A stretch of 64,000 nt of DNA, from positions 5,820,501-5,884,500 of the forward strand of contig NZ_CP029043.1 of NCBI RefSeq assembly GCF_003074055.1, given 5' to 3'. The notes below the pieces were generated by a model, which saw only the letters and a list, made by a program, of their open reading frames with translations, was not told the DNA's origin and did not search any database. Below, one piece after another: positions 1 through 8,427 of the stretch. Every line of letters starts with the position of its first letter. Within the stretch, counting starts at the first letter, position 1. The translations under genes were made by a program, and so were the position numbers. The stretch comes from Streptomyces nigra (GTDB taxonomy: Bacteria > Actinomycetota > Actinomycetes > Streptomycetales > Streptomycetaceae).

Positions 1-1161
1 TGCGGCGCAGGCTCGGCAGCACCACCCCGGGGACGGCGGTCGAGCGGCGGGACGGCCGCCGGTAGCTGTGGTTCTCGCCCGCCCCCGGCGCCCCGGCCGC
101 CGACCGCACTGCGGCGCCCAGCAACTGCCGCCACGGCTGTGGCGGATGGAACGCCTCGTCCGCCCAGCGCCGCCAGCCCTCCGGGGCGTCGCCCGGCCGG
201 CCCTTGATGCCCTCGGCGACCCGGAAGCGCACCGCGTCCCGCTGCTGCCGGGTCAGCCCGTCCGCCCCCTCGGGCCCCAGCTCCCACGGCCGCCGCTCCC
301 CGCCGGCGCCGCCCCGCAGTCCAGCCAGGCCAGGTCCGCGGCGAGCCCGGTCATCGAGGACGTCCGCAGATACTCCTCCATCAGCAACCCGTCGGGCAGC
401 CCCAGCAGCGACGGCAGCACCACCCCGGCCGGCTGGGGCAGGCCGTCGCCGTAGATGTCGTCGTTGATCTCGAAGTCGGCGGCGATGTTCCGGCGCAGGC
501 GCTCGCCCGGTCCGAACTCCTCGTTCTCGCGCGCGTAGCGCAGGCCGCGGTCGTGGTGGTCCCGGAGCAGATGGGAGACCTCATGCACCCAGACACCAGC
601 CAGCTCCTCGACCGGGGTGCGGGCCACGAAGCCGGGGGAGACGTAGCAGCGCCAGTGCGCGTCGACGGCCATCGTCGGCACGGAGGAGTCCTCGACGACG
701 TGCAGCGCGAAGAGCGCGACGGCGAGATACGGCCGCACCTCCACCGCGTGCAACCGCGCGGCCAGCAACTTCTCCATGTCGAGCGGCAGCCCGGGCGGGT
801 TGTCCGGTGCACGCCGCCCGGCCGGGACCGCGGGCACGGTGACCCGTACGGGGCGCGGCGGCGGAGGCGGAGCCATCGGCCGGGGGACGGGCGGCGGGGC
901 GGCGGCCTTCGGCGCCCGCCCGACGCCCGCGATCCTCGTCATCGGCGTGCTTGCGGTGCTTACGGTTCCGGTCGCCGGCGCGCCTGTGGCGCTCGGGTTC
1001 CTCGTCCCCGGTGCAGTGGCGGCGTCCGTGTTCCCGGTCTTCGGTGGGCCTGAGGTGCTCGGGTTTCTCGTCCCCGGTGCAGTGGCGGCGTCCGTGTTCC
1101 CGGTCTTCGGCGTACCTGTGGTGCCGGCGTTCCCGGTCATCGGCGCATCCGGGGCGCCCAC
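1..1161 (-). pseudogene. DUF2201-type metallopeptidase/vWA-like protein, frameshifted and cut by the window edge
   Basis: The readable N-terminal frame has a Pro/Thr-rich repetitive leader and then a domain starting near 777 (MEKLLAARLHAVEVRPYLA) that contains a zinc-peptidase-like VHEVSHLL motif near 580. In that frame the protein ends at a TGA at 253-255. Shifting by one base at the C-run 298-301 opens a frame that stays open to base 1 and reads PWELGPEGADGLTRQQ, RDAVRFRVAEGIKG and FHPPQPWRQLLGAAVRS, which I recognise as the normal continuation of this family. One base therefore appears to be missing. In the family a vWA-like domain follows, which would lie outside the window. The gene follows the MoxR ATPase gene, a usual partner of vWA proteins. 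The start is uncertain: GTG at 1161 or ATG at 1140. Confidence 0.75.
982..1113. repeat. Two tandem 66-bp repeats
   Basis: Bases 982-1047 and 1048-1113 are near-identical 66-bp units, followed by a degenerate partial third. They are a multiple of three and encode a repeated 22-residue Pro/Thr/Asn-rich segment (PKTGNTDAATAPGTRNPS core) in the leader of the frameshifted DUF2201 gene. This is probably a flexible linker of variable length. Confidence 0.85.
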
Positions 1162-1201
1162 AAGCCCGCCCCCGGCGCCCCTGTGGCGCCCACACCCCCC
1201 G

Positions 1202-2443
1202 TCACCGACCCACCCGCGGCGCCTTCGCCCCCGCCACCGACCGTTCCGCCCGCTCCGACAGGCCGACGATCGCTGCCAGTCGCTCCACCGCCTCCGGGAC
1301 CTCCCAGTCGTCCCGTCGTACCGCGGCCAGGGCCTTCGCCGGGGCCACCAGGAGGTCCGGCGCGCCGGTCTCCAGGGCGCGGACCAGTACCGCCCAGCCG
1401 GCCTCCCAGCGCCGGCGCTCCGGGCGGGCTCCGACGGCGGCCACCACCGCCTCCAGCGCGGCCTGACGGAGGTCACCGCGCTCGGGCAGTTCGGCGTTGG
1501 CCGGGTCGGCGAGCAGCAGTTCGGGGTCCGGCAGGTCCATCCGGTCGAGGTGGGCGAGGAGTTCGAGGCCCGCACCGTCGCCCACCGCGCCCCGCACCAG
1601 CAGCGCCAGCACGTCCCGGGACACCCCGGCCGCCGTGCCGAAGGCCAGCAGGGTCAGCGCCGCCTCCCAGCTGCGGGGCGAGGGCCAGGCCCCGCCGCGC
1701 CGCGTCTCGCTGTTCGGCAGCCGGTGGATCAGCGTCGGCCGGGCCTCCAGGAAACCGCAGACGGCACGCCGGGCGAGGGCCACCGCCTCCGCCAGCCGCC
1801 CGGGGTCCAGGTGCGGCAGCTCGGCACGGGGCCAGACCCCGCCGAGACCGCGTACCACGACGTCCTTGTCGTGCACCCAGTACAGGTGCACGAACCGGTT
1901 GGCCAGCGGCGGGCTCAGCTCCCACCCGTCGGCCGCCGAGGCGCGCGGGTTGGCGGCGGCGACGATCCGTACACCGGGCGGCAGTTGGAGGGCGCCGACC
2001 TTGCGCTCCAGGACGACCCGCAGCAGCGCGGCCTGCACGGCAGGGGTCGCGGTGGACAGCTCGTCCAGGAAGAGCAGGCCCCGCCCGGCCCGCACCAGCT
2101 CCACGGCCCACTGCGGCGGAGCCATCGGCACCCCGCGCACCGCCGGGTCGTCGCCCACGATGGGCAGTCCGGAGAAGTCGGTGGGCTCGTGGACGCTGGC
2201 GATCACGGTGGTCAGCGGAAGGTCGAGGGAGGCGGCGAGCTGGGTCAGGGCCGCGGTCTTGCCGATGCCCGGTTCGCCCCAGAGCAGGACCGGCAGATCG
2301 GCCGCGACCGCGAGGGTGAGCGCTTCGAGCTGCTCGTCGGGACGGGGCTCGGTGGTGGTGGTCCTGAGCAGCGTCAGGAGGTCGTCGGCCAGGGTGAGTT
2401 GGGAGTCGACGGTGGGCAGCAGGGCAGCGGAAGTCATGGGCAT
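1202..2443 (-). CDS. MoxR-type AAA+ ATPase
   Basis: A 413-residue AAA+ ATPase of the MoxR/RavA type. Walker A is GEPGIGKTA at residues 56-64, Walker B is LLFLDEL at 123-129, and a sensor-1 region VAAANP follows at 161-166. MoxR ATPases act as chaperone-like remodelling machines for vWA or metal-dependent partner proteins. The two genes on either side (an unknown protein upstream and a DUF2201/vWA-like protein downstream, each within about 50 bases) are the likely partners, and the three probably form one minus-strand operon. No strong ribosome-binding site is visible: GTG at 2446, ATG at 2443 and ATG at 2437 are all possible starts. The role in the cell is unknown. Confidence 0.85.
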   Translation of the reverse strand: MPMTSAALLPTVDSQLTLADDLLTLLRTTTTEPRPDEQLEALTLAVAADLPVLLWGEPGIGKTAALTQLAASLDLPLTTVIASVHEPTDFSGLPIVGDDPAVRGVPMAPPQWAVELVRAGRGLLFLDELSTATPAVQAALLRVVLERKVGALQLPPGVRIVAAANPRASAADGWELSPPLANRFVHLYWVHDKDVVVRGLGGVWPRAELPHLDPGRLAEAVALARRAVCGFLEARPTLIHRLPNSETRRGGAWPSPRSWEAALTLLAFGTAAGVSRDVLALLVRGAVGDGAGLELLAHLDRMDLPDPELLLADPANAELPERGDLRQAALEAVVAAVGARPERRRWEAGWAVLVRALETGAPDLLVAPAKALAAVRRDDWEVPEAVERLAAIVGLSERAERSVAGAKAPRVGR

Positions 2444-2490
2444 CACCAGGGGTGTCGAAGGTTCGGGGGCAGCCGTACGGGCCGGAGAAG

Positions 2491-3879
2491 TCAGTAGAAG
2501 AGTCCGGTGCGGGGCCGGGAGTTCTTGCCGCGCTTGGGGCGCGCATGCGGGGGTGTACGCCGGCCTACGCGGCGCGCGCCCGCGTCGGTGTCGGCGGAGG
2601 CGGGGGCTACGGGCACGAGCCCCGAGCGGAACAACCCGTGCTCCACGCGCCGGGCGGCGGCCGTCTCCAGTTCCTCCCGGAGCGGCCCCTCCCGCAGCAC
2701 GGCACCGGGGCCGAGTAGCCCCTCGACGACGGCCAGCGCCCCGGCGACATCACCGTGACGCAGCCGCTCCCGCACCGCCGGCAACTGCTCGGGGCTGCGG
2801 TGCACGGCGTCGATCGCCCGCAGACAGGGCAGCGCGGGCCCGCCGAGCGCGACGAGCAGTTCCTCCCGGCGCACCTCGGCCGGGTCGTGATCGACGGCGG
2901 TCAGCACCCCGTCGCGCAGCGCGATCCGGTGCACCTCGCCGCGGCACTCCACCCGGTACGGGTCGCCGGTCTCCGGAACCGGCAGGCTCGCCCGACCGGA
3001 CACCGGCAGGCTCGCCCGACCGGACACCGGCAGCGCCGCGGCGACCAGCGGATGCAGCCGGTCGGCCGAGATCAGCCCGGCCCGCAACAGCTCCAGATCC
3101 GGCAGGACCCGGACCGCCGCCTCCGGCAGCACCGGAAGCGCGGCGACCTCCTGTGCGGGTAGCACGATCGGACGGACGGTGGGGACATGGCCGTCGTCGG
3201 GCGCGACGAGTTCGAGCACCTCGCGACTGCGCGCACCCAGCCGTACGGTGAACGCCCCGCGCGGGCCCAACCCCTCGGCCCGCAGCAGCAGTTCGGCCTC
3301 GGCGGCCCAGCGCTCCCTCGCGAAGGCGGAAGGGGAGTCCTCGTCCACCCCGCAGCGCCACCCCAGCTCCCCACTCAGCCCGGCGTCCCACAGATGCCGA
3401 TGCAGATCGAGCCGGAACCGCCGATCGGGGTGCGGGTGCGGGTGCGGATGCCCCCAGGAGGGCCCGCCGCCGGACTCCTCCCACAGCGACAGCGACATCC
3501 GCTGTCCGGCGTCCGCGCGGGCCGGCGGCGTACGGACCACGAGACGCAGTCCGCCCGGATAGCGGGCCAGGGAGAGCGTGAGGCCGGGGCGGAGTCGCCC
3601 GTCGGGAGCGATCCGGGGCATGTGCCAGCGCAGCAGATCCGGTGCGAGCCGGCGCAGGTCAGCGCGGAGCCGGGAGGCGAGATCGGTGCCGTGACGCGTA
3701 CGCACGGCACGCAGATCGAGGTCGGCGTCGACGCGGGCGGCGGCACAGGCCCCGGCCCAGTCACCGGCGAGACGCCGCGCGGTCGCGGTCTCGATCATGG
3801 ACGGTGGCACGGCGTACTCGCGTACGCGCTGCCACATCGACAGGCGGGTCGGAATCGCGGGCGCGAAGTGAGGTGCCAT
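2491..3879 (-). CDS. Conserved hypothetical protein of a MoxR/DUF2201 cassette
   Basis: A 462-residue protein with no domain I can name. It has no signal peptide or membrane segment. It contains a His/Pro run (GHPHPHPHPD) near residue 145, a duplicated octapeptide-like stretch (PVSGRASL twice) near residue 285 caused by a 24-bp tandem repeat, and a basic C-terminal tail (RPKRGKNSRPR). The chosen start is ATG 3879, preceded by AAGGTGAG; a GTG lies two codons upstream. It is the first gene of a three-gene minus-strand set with the MoxR ATPase, so it is likely an adaptor or substrate of that machine. This is inference from position only. Confidence 0.7.
   Translation of the reverse strand: MAPHFAPAIPTRLSMWQRVREYAVPPSMIETATARRLAGDWAGACAAARVDADLDLRAVRTRHGTDLASRLRADLRRLAPDLLRWHMPRIAPDGRLRPGLTLSLARYPGGLRLVVRTPPARADAGQRMSLSLWEESGGGPSWGHPHPHPHPDRRFRLDLHRHLWDAGLSGELGWRCGVDEDSPSAFARERWAAEAELLLRAEGLGPRGAFTVRLGARSREVLELVAPDDGHVPTVRPIVLPAQEVAALPVLPEAAVRVLPDLELLRAGLISADRLHPLVAAALPVSGRASLPVSGRASLPVPETGDPYRVECRGEVHRIALRDGVLTAVDHDPAEVRREELLVALGGPALPCLRAIDAVHRSPEQLPAVRERLRHGDVAGALAVVEGLLGPGAVLREGPLREELETAAARRVEHGLFRSGLVPVAPASADTDAGARRVGRRTPPHARPKRGKNSRPRTGLFY
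2981..3028. repeat. Perfect 24-bp tandem duplication
   Basis: Bases 2981-3004 and 3005-3028 are identical 24-mers. The repeat is in frame and duplicates eight residues (PVSGRASL) in the hypothetical protein. It looks like a recent slippage duplication. Confidence 0.9.
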
Positions 3880-3985
3880 CAGCACTCACCTTGCGCGGAC
3901 GATTCCTCCAATCCACAGAGGGAGAAGTTCTTCATCGCGCGCATCATAGGCACGGCGATCACGATGTGTCAGCAGGAATACGGGT

Positions 3986-4019
3986 GCGGGGTGCCGGTCC
4001 GGTCGGACCGACACCCCGC
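3986..4019 (-). terminator. Compound hairpin terminator of the GH92 gene
   Basis: An outer stem GCGGGGTG (3986-3993) pairs with CACCCCGC (4012-4019). An inner stem CGGTCC (3995-4000) pairs with GGACCG (4005-4010) around a four-base loop. It sits just beyond the stop of the minus-strand GH92 gene. Confidence 0.75.
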
Positions 4020-4041
4020 GTGTGTTCCCGGAAAGTCTTGC

Positions 4042-7000
4042 TCAGCCGAGCAGTTCGACCTCCGCGAGGGTGGCCTCACCGGTGAGGACCAGGCGGTACT
4101 TCGCGTACGTGCCCGGCGACTTCACCGAGAAGGCGCGGGTCTGGCGGTCCCAGGTGAAGGTCTCCCCGGCGCGTTCGTCCAGGGTCTTCCACGTGGTGCC
4201 GTCCTTCGACGCCTGGAGCTTCCACCCGGCCGGTGCCTTCGTGTGGTCCGACGGCGACGTCAGGGTGTACTGCACGGCCTTGCCGGCCTCGGCCACCGGA
4301 AGGTCCACCGAGGTGACGGCGGCCTGCGTGGCGGACGTGTTGTCGAACAGCGCGCCCTCGCCCTTCACCAGGTCGGCGCGGGGCGTGGGCACCTTGTCGT
4401 CCTGGGTGATGGAGACGGGCGCCGCGTTCTTGCCGGTGCCCCACGAGGACGGCTTCGACCCCATGTCGAACTCCAGGACCCCGCCCTTCGCGATCAGCGA
4501 GTGGGGGAGCGACGTCGACTTCCACGGCACGCCGTTGACCTTCAGGCCCTGGACGTAGACGTTGCGGGCGCTGTTCTTCGGCGCCTTCACGACCAGCTTG
4601 CGGCCGTTCTCCAGCTGGACCGTCGCCTTTGTGAACAGGGGCGATCCGATGGCGTACTCGCCGCTGCCCATCACCAGCGGGTAGAAGCCCAGCGCGGAGA
4701 ACAGGTACCAGGCCGACTGCTCGCCGTTGTCCTCGTCGCCGTGGTAGCCCTGCCCGATCTCGCTGCCGACGTACAGCCGCGACAGCACCTCGCGCACGTT
4801 CTTCTGCGTCTTCCAGGGCTGGCCCGCAGCGTTGTACATGTAGTTCACATGGTGGGCGACCTGGTTGGAGTGCCCGTACATGCCCATCCGGACGTCCCGC
4901 GCCTCGGTCATCTCGTGGATGACGCCGCCGTAGGAGCCGACGAAGTCGGGCGAGGCCGTCTCCGGGGTGGAGAAGTACGTGTCCAGCTTGTCGGCGAGAC
5001 CGCTGCGGCCGCCGTACAGGTTCGCGAGGCCGCGGCTGTCCTGGGGCGCGGTGAACGCGTAGCCCCAGCCGTTGGTCTCGGTGTAGTCGTAGCCCCATAC
5101 GCGCGGGTCGTACTTCGAGGACTCGACCCGCCAGTCGCCCTTGGCGTCACGGCCCTGGAAGAAGCCGGCCTTGGCGTCGAAGAGGTTGACGTAGTCCTGC
5201 GCGCGGTTCAGGAAGTACGCGGACTCCTCCTTGTACCGCTTGTCGCCCGTCTTCTTGTAGAGCGCCTGGCCCATCTTCGCGATGCCGTAGTCGTTGAGGT
5301 AGCCCTCCAGCGCCCACGACAGGCCCTCGTGCGTCTCGCTGCTGGTGTAGCCGAGGAAGGGCGACGTCGTCATGCCCTTGCGGCCCACACCGGACGACGG
5401 GGGCACGACGGTCGCGTTCTTCACGGCCGCGTCGTACGCCGACTTCCCGTCGAAGCCGACGCCCTTGACGTACGCGTCCGCGAACGCCACGTCAGAGGAG
5501 GTGCCCGTCATCAGGTCCGCGTAGCCCGGCGAGGACCAGCGGGAGGTCCAGCCGCCGTCCTTGTACTGCTGCACGAAGCCGTCGACCATCTCGCCCGCCT
5601 GCCCCGGTGTGAGCAGCGAGTACGCCGGCCAGGTGGTGCGGTAGGTGTCCCAGAAGCCGTTGTTGACGTACACCTTGCCGTCGACGATCTTCGCGCCGGT
5701 GTGCGTCGGGGTGTCCGGGTTCGGCATCTTCGAGAACGGCGAGGCATACTGGTACTTGCCCCCGACCTTCTCGAAGCCGGAGTTCGGGTACAGGTACAGC
5801 CGGTACAGGCTGGAGTACAGCGTGGTCAGCTGGTCCGGCGTCGCGCCCTCGACGGCTACCTTGCCGAGCAGCTTGTCCCACTGCCGCTGCGCGCGGGCCT
5901 TCACGGCGTCGAACGAGGCGCCGTCGACCTCCTGGCGCAGATTGTCCTTGGCCTGGTCGACGCTGATCAGGGACGTGGCGAGCCGCAGGGTCACCGTGCG
6001 GTCGTCCCCGGCGTCGAAGCGCAGATGGCCCTTCACACCGCTGGAGGCGCCGTCGGTCACCGGCTTGTCGAAGGTGCCGTAGACGAAGAGGCGGGTCGCG
6101 CCCGTCGACAGCCCGGACTTCACGTCCGAGTAGCCGGTGACGACGCCGTTCTCCTTGTCGAGGGTCAGCCCCGCCTGGTCGGTCACGTTGTCGAACAGGA
6201 CGCTCGCGTCGTCACCGGGGTAGGTGAAGCGCAGCACCGCCGCGTGGTCCGTCGGCGCCATCTCCGCCTTCAGCCCGTTCTCGAACCGCACCCCGTAGTA
6301 GTACGGCCGCGCGGTCTCGTTCTCGTGCTTGAAGGCGAGCGCGCGCGCCGAGCGTCCGGTCTCGGGGGTGCCGGAGGCGGCCGACGGCATCACCTGGAAC
6401 GTCTGCCGGTCGCCCATCCAGGGGCTCGGCTCGTGGCTGGCGCTGAACGCCTGGATCGTCGGCAGGTTGTCCGCGTTGTTGGCGCGGGCGTAGTCGTACA
6501 GCCAGCTCAGCGAGCCCGCGTTGGTCACCGGGGTCCAGAAGTTGAACCCGTGCGGCACGGCGGTCGCCGGGAAGTTGTTGCCGCGCGAGAAACCACCGCT
6601 GGACAGGGTGCCTCGGGTGGTGAGCGCGTAGTCGGACGGATGCGCCTTCGGCTTCTCGGGCGCGGCCTCCTTCAGCGTGACGTCGTCCAGCCAGCCCCGG
6701 AACTTCGCCGGCCCCTTGGGGGAGTCGTACGCCACCAGGATGCGGTCGACGGTCTTGCCGCGGGCGACCGAGCCGATCCGGGAGACGACGTTGTTCCACT
6801 GGTTGACGTACAGCACCTTGGCGGCGCCCTGCCCGCGCGGCGTGAGGGGGAAGCCGTGCTGGTCGGCGGCGCCGAGGTCGCTGAGGTAGGTGCCGTCGGT
6901 GAAGGCCAGGTCGACGGAGACGTTCGTGGCGTCGTAGTCGCGGTCGCCGTCCGCCATCGAGGGGAAGACCTTGTAGGACAGCTGGGTGTCCCGGCCGACG

Positions 7001-7845
7001 GCCACGTCGACGTCGTAGACCTTGTTGTACGAGTGGCCGCGCCCGTCGGCCGTGTGGCGGCCCGCGTAGCGCAGGGCCCGCTTGCCGGTGAAGCCGGCGC
7101 CCGCCTTGGCGGTCGGCGAGCCGCTCGGGCCGCGGTCCACGAGGGACAGCATGTCCTGCGGCACCGGTCCGTCGTCGCCGCCCGTGGAGAACTGGACGTC
7201 GGCCAGCTGCAGCACCCCGGAGGCCCCGTTGTTCTTGGTGATCTCCAGCCGGAAGTGCCGGTACTCGGCCGGCTCGGCGAGGTCGTACGTCTTGGTCTGG
7301 AACCGCTCGGCGAAGGTCTGGTCCGAGCGGGTGTCGACGGTCTTCCATTCCTTGCCGTCGGAGGAGCCCTTGAGGGTCCAGTCCCGCGGGTCGCGCTCCG
7401 CGAAGTCGTTCGCCGACGTGAGCGCGTACTTGGTGATCCGCGCCGGCTTGTCGAGGTCGAACTCCACCCAGCCGGTGGCCTCGAAGACCAGCCACTTGCT
7501 GCCGGGCTCCCCGTCGGCGAGGTTCTCCTTCACCTCACCGGCGCCCGAGTTCTCCCCGTTCGCCCGTACGTCCGTGACATGGTCGGTCACATTGCCCGGG
7601 ATGCCGCTGCTGTACCCGCCGTCCACCCCGGACGCGCGTTTGGCGCCCCCGGGACCGGTGTCGACGGTATTGAGCCAGTCGGGTGCCGGGTCGTCCGCCT
7701 CGAACGAGGACGTGAACTCCCGGTCGGCGGCCGCCGGCGCCTGGGGCAGGGCCACCGCCGCACCCTGCGAGCCCACGGTCAAAGCGAAGGCGGTCGCCGA
7801 CACGACCGCCGTACCCCATCTGTGCCGAGCTCTCTGCTGCTTCAC
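4042..7845 (-). CDS. Secreted GH92 family alpha-mannosidase
   Basis: A 1267-residue exported glycosidase. The N-terminus (VKQQRARHRW, then a hydrophobic stretch ending near GAAVALPQA) is a signal peptide. A first F5/8C (discoidin-like) carbohydrate-binding domain spans roughly residues 85-225. A GH92 beta-sandwich and (alpha/alpha)6 catalytic region follows, with YGHSNQVAHHVNYMYN and GYHGDEDNGEQSAWY (near residue 1035), matching the calcium-dependent, inverting GH92 alpha-mannosidases. A second F5/8C-like domain forms the last ~110 residues. The start is GTG 7845 because GGAGGG lies six bases upstream; an earlier in-frame start at 7881 has no such site and overlaps the operator. GH92 enzymes trim mannose from N-glycans and mannoproteins. 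The exact linkage cannot be read from sequence. It is monocistronic, with its own operator and terminator. Confidence 0.9.
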   Translation of the reverse strand: MKQQRARHRWGTAVVSATAFALTVGSQGAAVALPQAPAAADREFTSSFEADDPAPDWLNTVDTGPGGAKRASGVDGGYSSGIPGNVTDHVTDVRANGENSGAGEVKENLADGEPGSKWLVFEATGWVEFDLDKPARITKYALTSANDFAERDPRDWTLKGSSDGKEWKTVDTRSDQTFAERFQTKTYDLAEPAEYRHFRLEITKNNGASGVLQLADVQFSTGGDDGPVPQDMLSLVDRGPSGSPTAKAGAGFTGKRALRYAGRHTADGRGHSYNKVYDVDVAVGRDTQLSYKVFPSMADGDRDYDATNVSVDLAFTDGTYLSDLGAADQHGFPLTPRGQGAAKVLYVNQWNNVVSRIGSVARGKTVDRILVAYDSPKGPAKFRGWLDDVTLKEAAPEKPKAHPSDYALTTRGTLSSGGFSRGNNFPATAVPHGFNFWTPVTNAGSLSWLYDYARANNADNLPTIQAFSASHEPSPWMGDRQTFQVMPSAASGTPETGRSARALAFKHENETARPYYYGVRFENGLKAEMAPTDHAAVLRFTYPGDDASVLFDNVTDQAGLTLDKENGVVTGYSDVKSGLSTGATRLFVYGTFDKPVTDGASSGVKGHLRFDAGDDRTVTLRLATSLISVDQAKDNLRQEVDGASFDAVKARAQRQWDKLLGKVAVEGATPDQLTTLYSSLYRLYLYPNSGFEKVGGKYQYASPFSKMPNPDTPTHTGAKIVDGKVYVNNGFWDTYRTTWPAYSLLTPGQAGEMVDGFVQQYKDGGWTSRWSSPGYADLMTGTSSDVAFADAYVKGVGFDGKSAYDAAVKNATVVPPSSGVGRKGMTTSPFLGYTSSETHEGLSWALEGYLNDYGIAKMGQALYKKTGDKRYKEESAYFLNRAQDYVNLFDAKAGFFQGRDAKGDWRVESSKYDPRVWGYDYTETNGWGYAFTAPQDSRGLANLYGGRSGLADKLDTYFSTPETASPDFVGSYGGVIHEMTEARDVRMGMYGHSNQVAHHVNYMYNAAGQPWKTQKNVREVLSRLYVGSEIGQGYHGDEDNGEQSAWYLFSALGFYPLVMGSGEYAIGSPLFTKATVQLENGRKLVVKAPKNSARNVYVQGLKVNGVPWKSTSLPHSLIAKGGVLEFDMGSKPSSWGTGKNAAPVSITQDDKVPTPRADLVKGEGALFDNTSATQAAVTSVDLPVAEAGKAVQYTLTSPSDHTKAPAGWKLQASKDGTTWKTLDERAGETFTWDRQTRAFSVKSPGTYAKYRLVLTGEATLAEVELLG

Positions 7846-7867
7846 CAGGTACCCTCCCTGCGCGCGG

Positions 7868-7879
7868 GACAACGTTGTC
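7868..7879. promoter_or_regulatory. LacI-family-type operator GACAACGTTGTC
   Basis: A perfect 12-bp palindrome with a central CG, the usual shape of LacI/GalR-family operators in Streptomyces sugar genes. It lies 23 bases upstream of the GH92 start codon, between promoter and gene, where a repressor would block transcription. No LacI-family gene is in the window. Confidence 0.6.
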
Positions 7880-7897
7880 AAATTCGCTGCGCAAGGA

Positions 7898-7929
7898 ACA
7901 GTAGTGGCTCAAGTGCCGCGCATTGTCAA
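7898..7929 (-). promoter_or_regulatory. Candidate promoter of the GH92 gene
   Basis: On the minus strand a consensus TTGACA (7929-7924) is followed by TACTGT (7903-7898). The 20-base spacing is longer than ideal. The LacI-type palindrome lies about 20 bases downstream. Confidence 0.4.
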
Positions 7930-8052
7930 GGGTGTTGAGTGTGCCGTTCGGGGCTTATGGCGTGAATTTTTCCGGCAAGCGTCGCACAGGCCCCGCATAT
8001 TTCCGTGAGGTCTCAACTCGGAAAAGACCACCGGTGAACCTTGCATTCGATC

Positions 8053-8082
8053 TTGCTCCGCTGGCGGGAAGTGGACTATACC
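8053..8082 (+). promoter_or_regulatory. ngcE: Candidate promoter of ngcEFG
   Basis: TTGCTC (8053-8058) and TATACC (8077-8082) are 18 bases apart. The -10 element lies inside the DasR-like site at 8070-8085, consistent with repression by occlusion. This is inference from sequence alone. Confidence 0.4.
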
Positions 8083-8085
8083 TGT
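8070..8085. promoter_or_regulatory. DasR-like (dre) site
   Basis: AGTGGACTATACCTGT matches 13 of 16 positions of the DasR consensus A(C/G)TGGTCTAGACCA(C/G)T. DasR is the GntR-family repressor of GlcNAc and chitin use in Streptomyces. The site precedes a GlcNAc/chitobiose-type importer, which makes the match more credible. Confidence 0.55.
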
Positions 8086-8427
8086 CGGCACTTCGCACGA
8101 TTCCGCACTTCCTGCACGACCCCAGCTTGACCCGATCGCGGTGCCGGGAAGGATCCGGTTCACCGCCTGAGTCCTGGAGAAGGCGAGGACTTGAGCATGG
8201 GATCCACTTCCGGCGTAGGCCATTGCGATCTGATCAGGCGGATTGCGACCGCCGCTCCGGCCCCGGCGACTGTCGTGCCGGCATCGCTCAGCTGATCATC
8301 GGCGTCGCACCGCGGCTCCGAGACGACGACAACGCCCTCCGTGCGGCCGGCGCGAGACCGGTCCGGCCACGGCGGGCGCACACGCAGCACACCCGTACAA
8401 AGCCAACCGATCAGTGAGGATGCAGAG

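Larger units (their letters stand above)
7846..8427. other. 582-bp divergent intergenic region, GH92 gene / ngcE
   Basis: No gene is seen here. It holds the GH92 promoter and LacI-type palindrome on the left and the ngcE promoter with an overlapping DasR-like site in the middle. The roughly 340 bases between that promoter and the ngcE start hold no coding signal; a weaker TTGACC at 8127-8132 could mark a second promoter. Confidence 0.6.

Noticed and set aside
3187..7938. A 1583-codon plus-strand open frame.
   Set aside because: It is the antisense shadow of the GH92 gene and part of the hypothetical gene; its product is Arg/Val/Gly/Leu-rich low-complexity sequence with no family motif.
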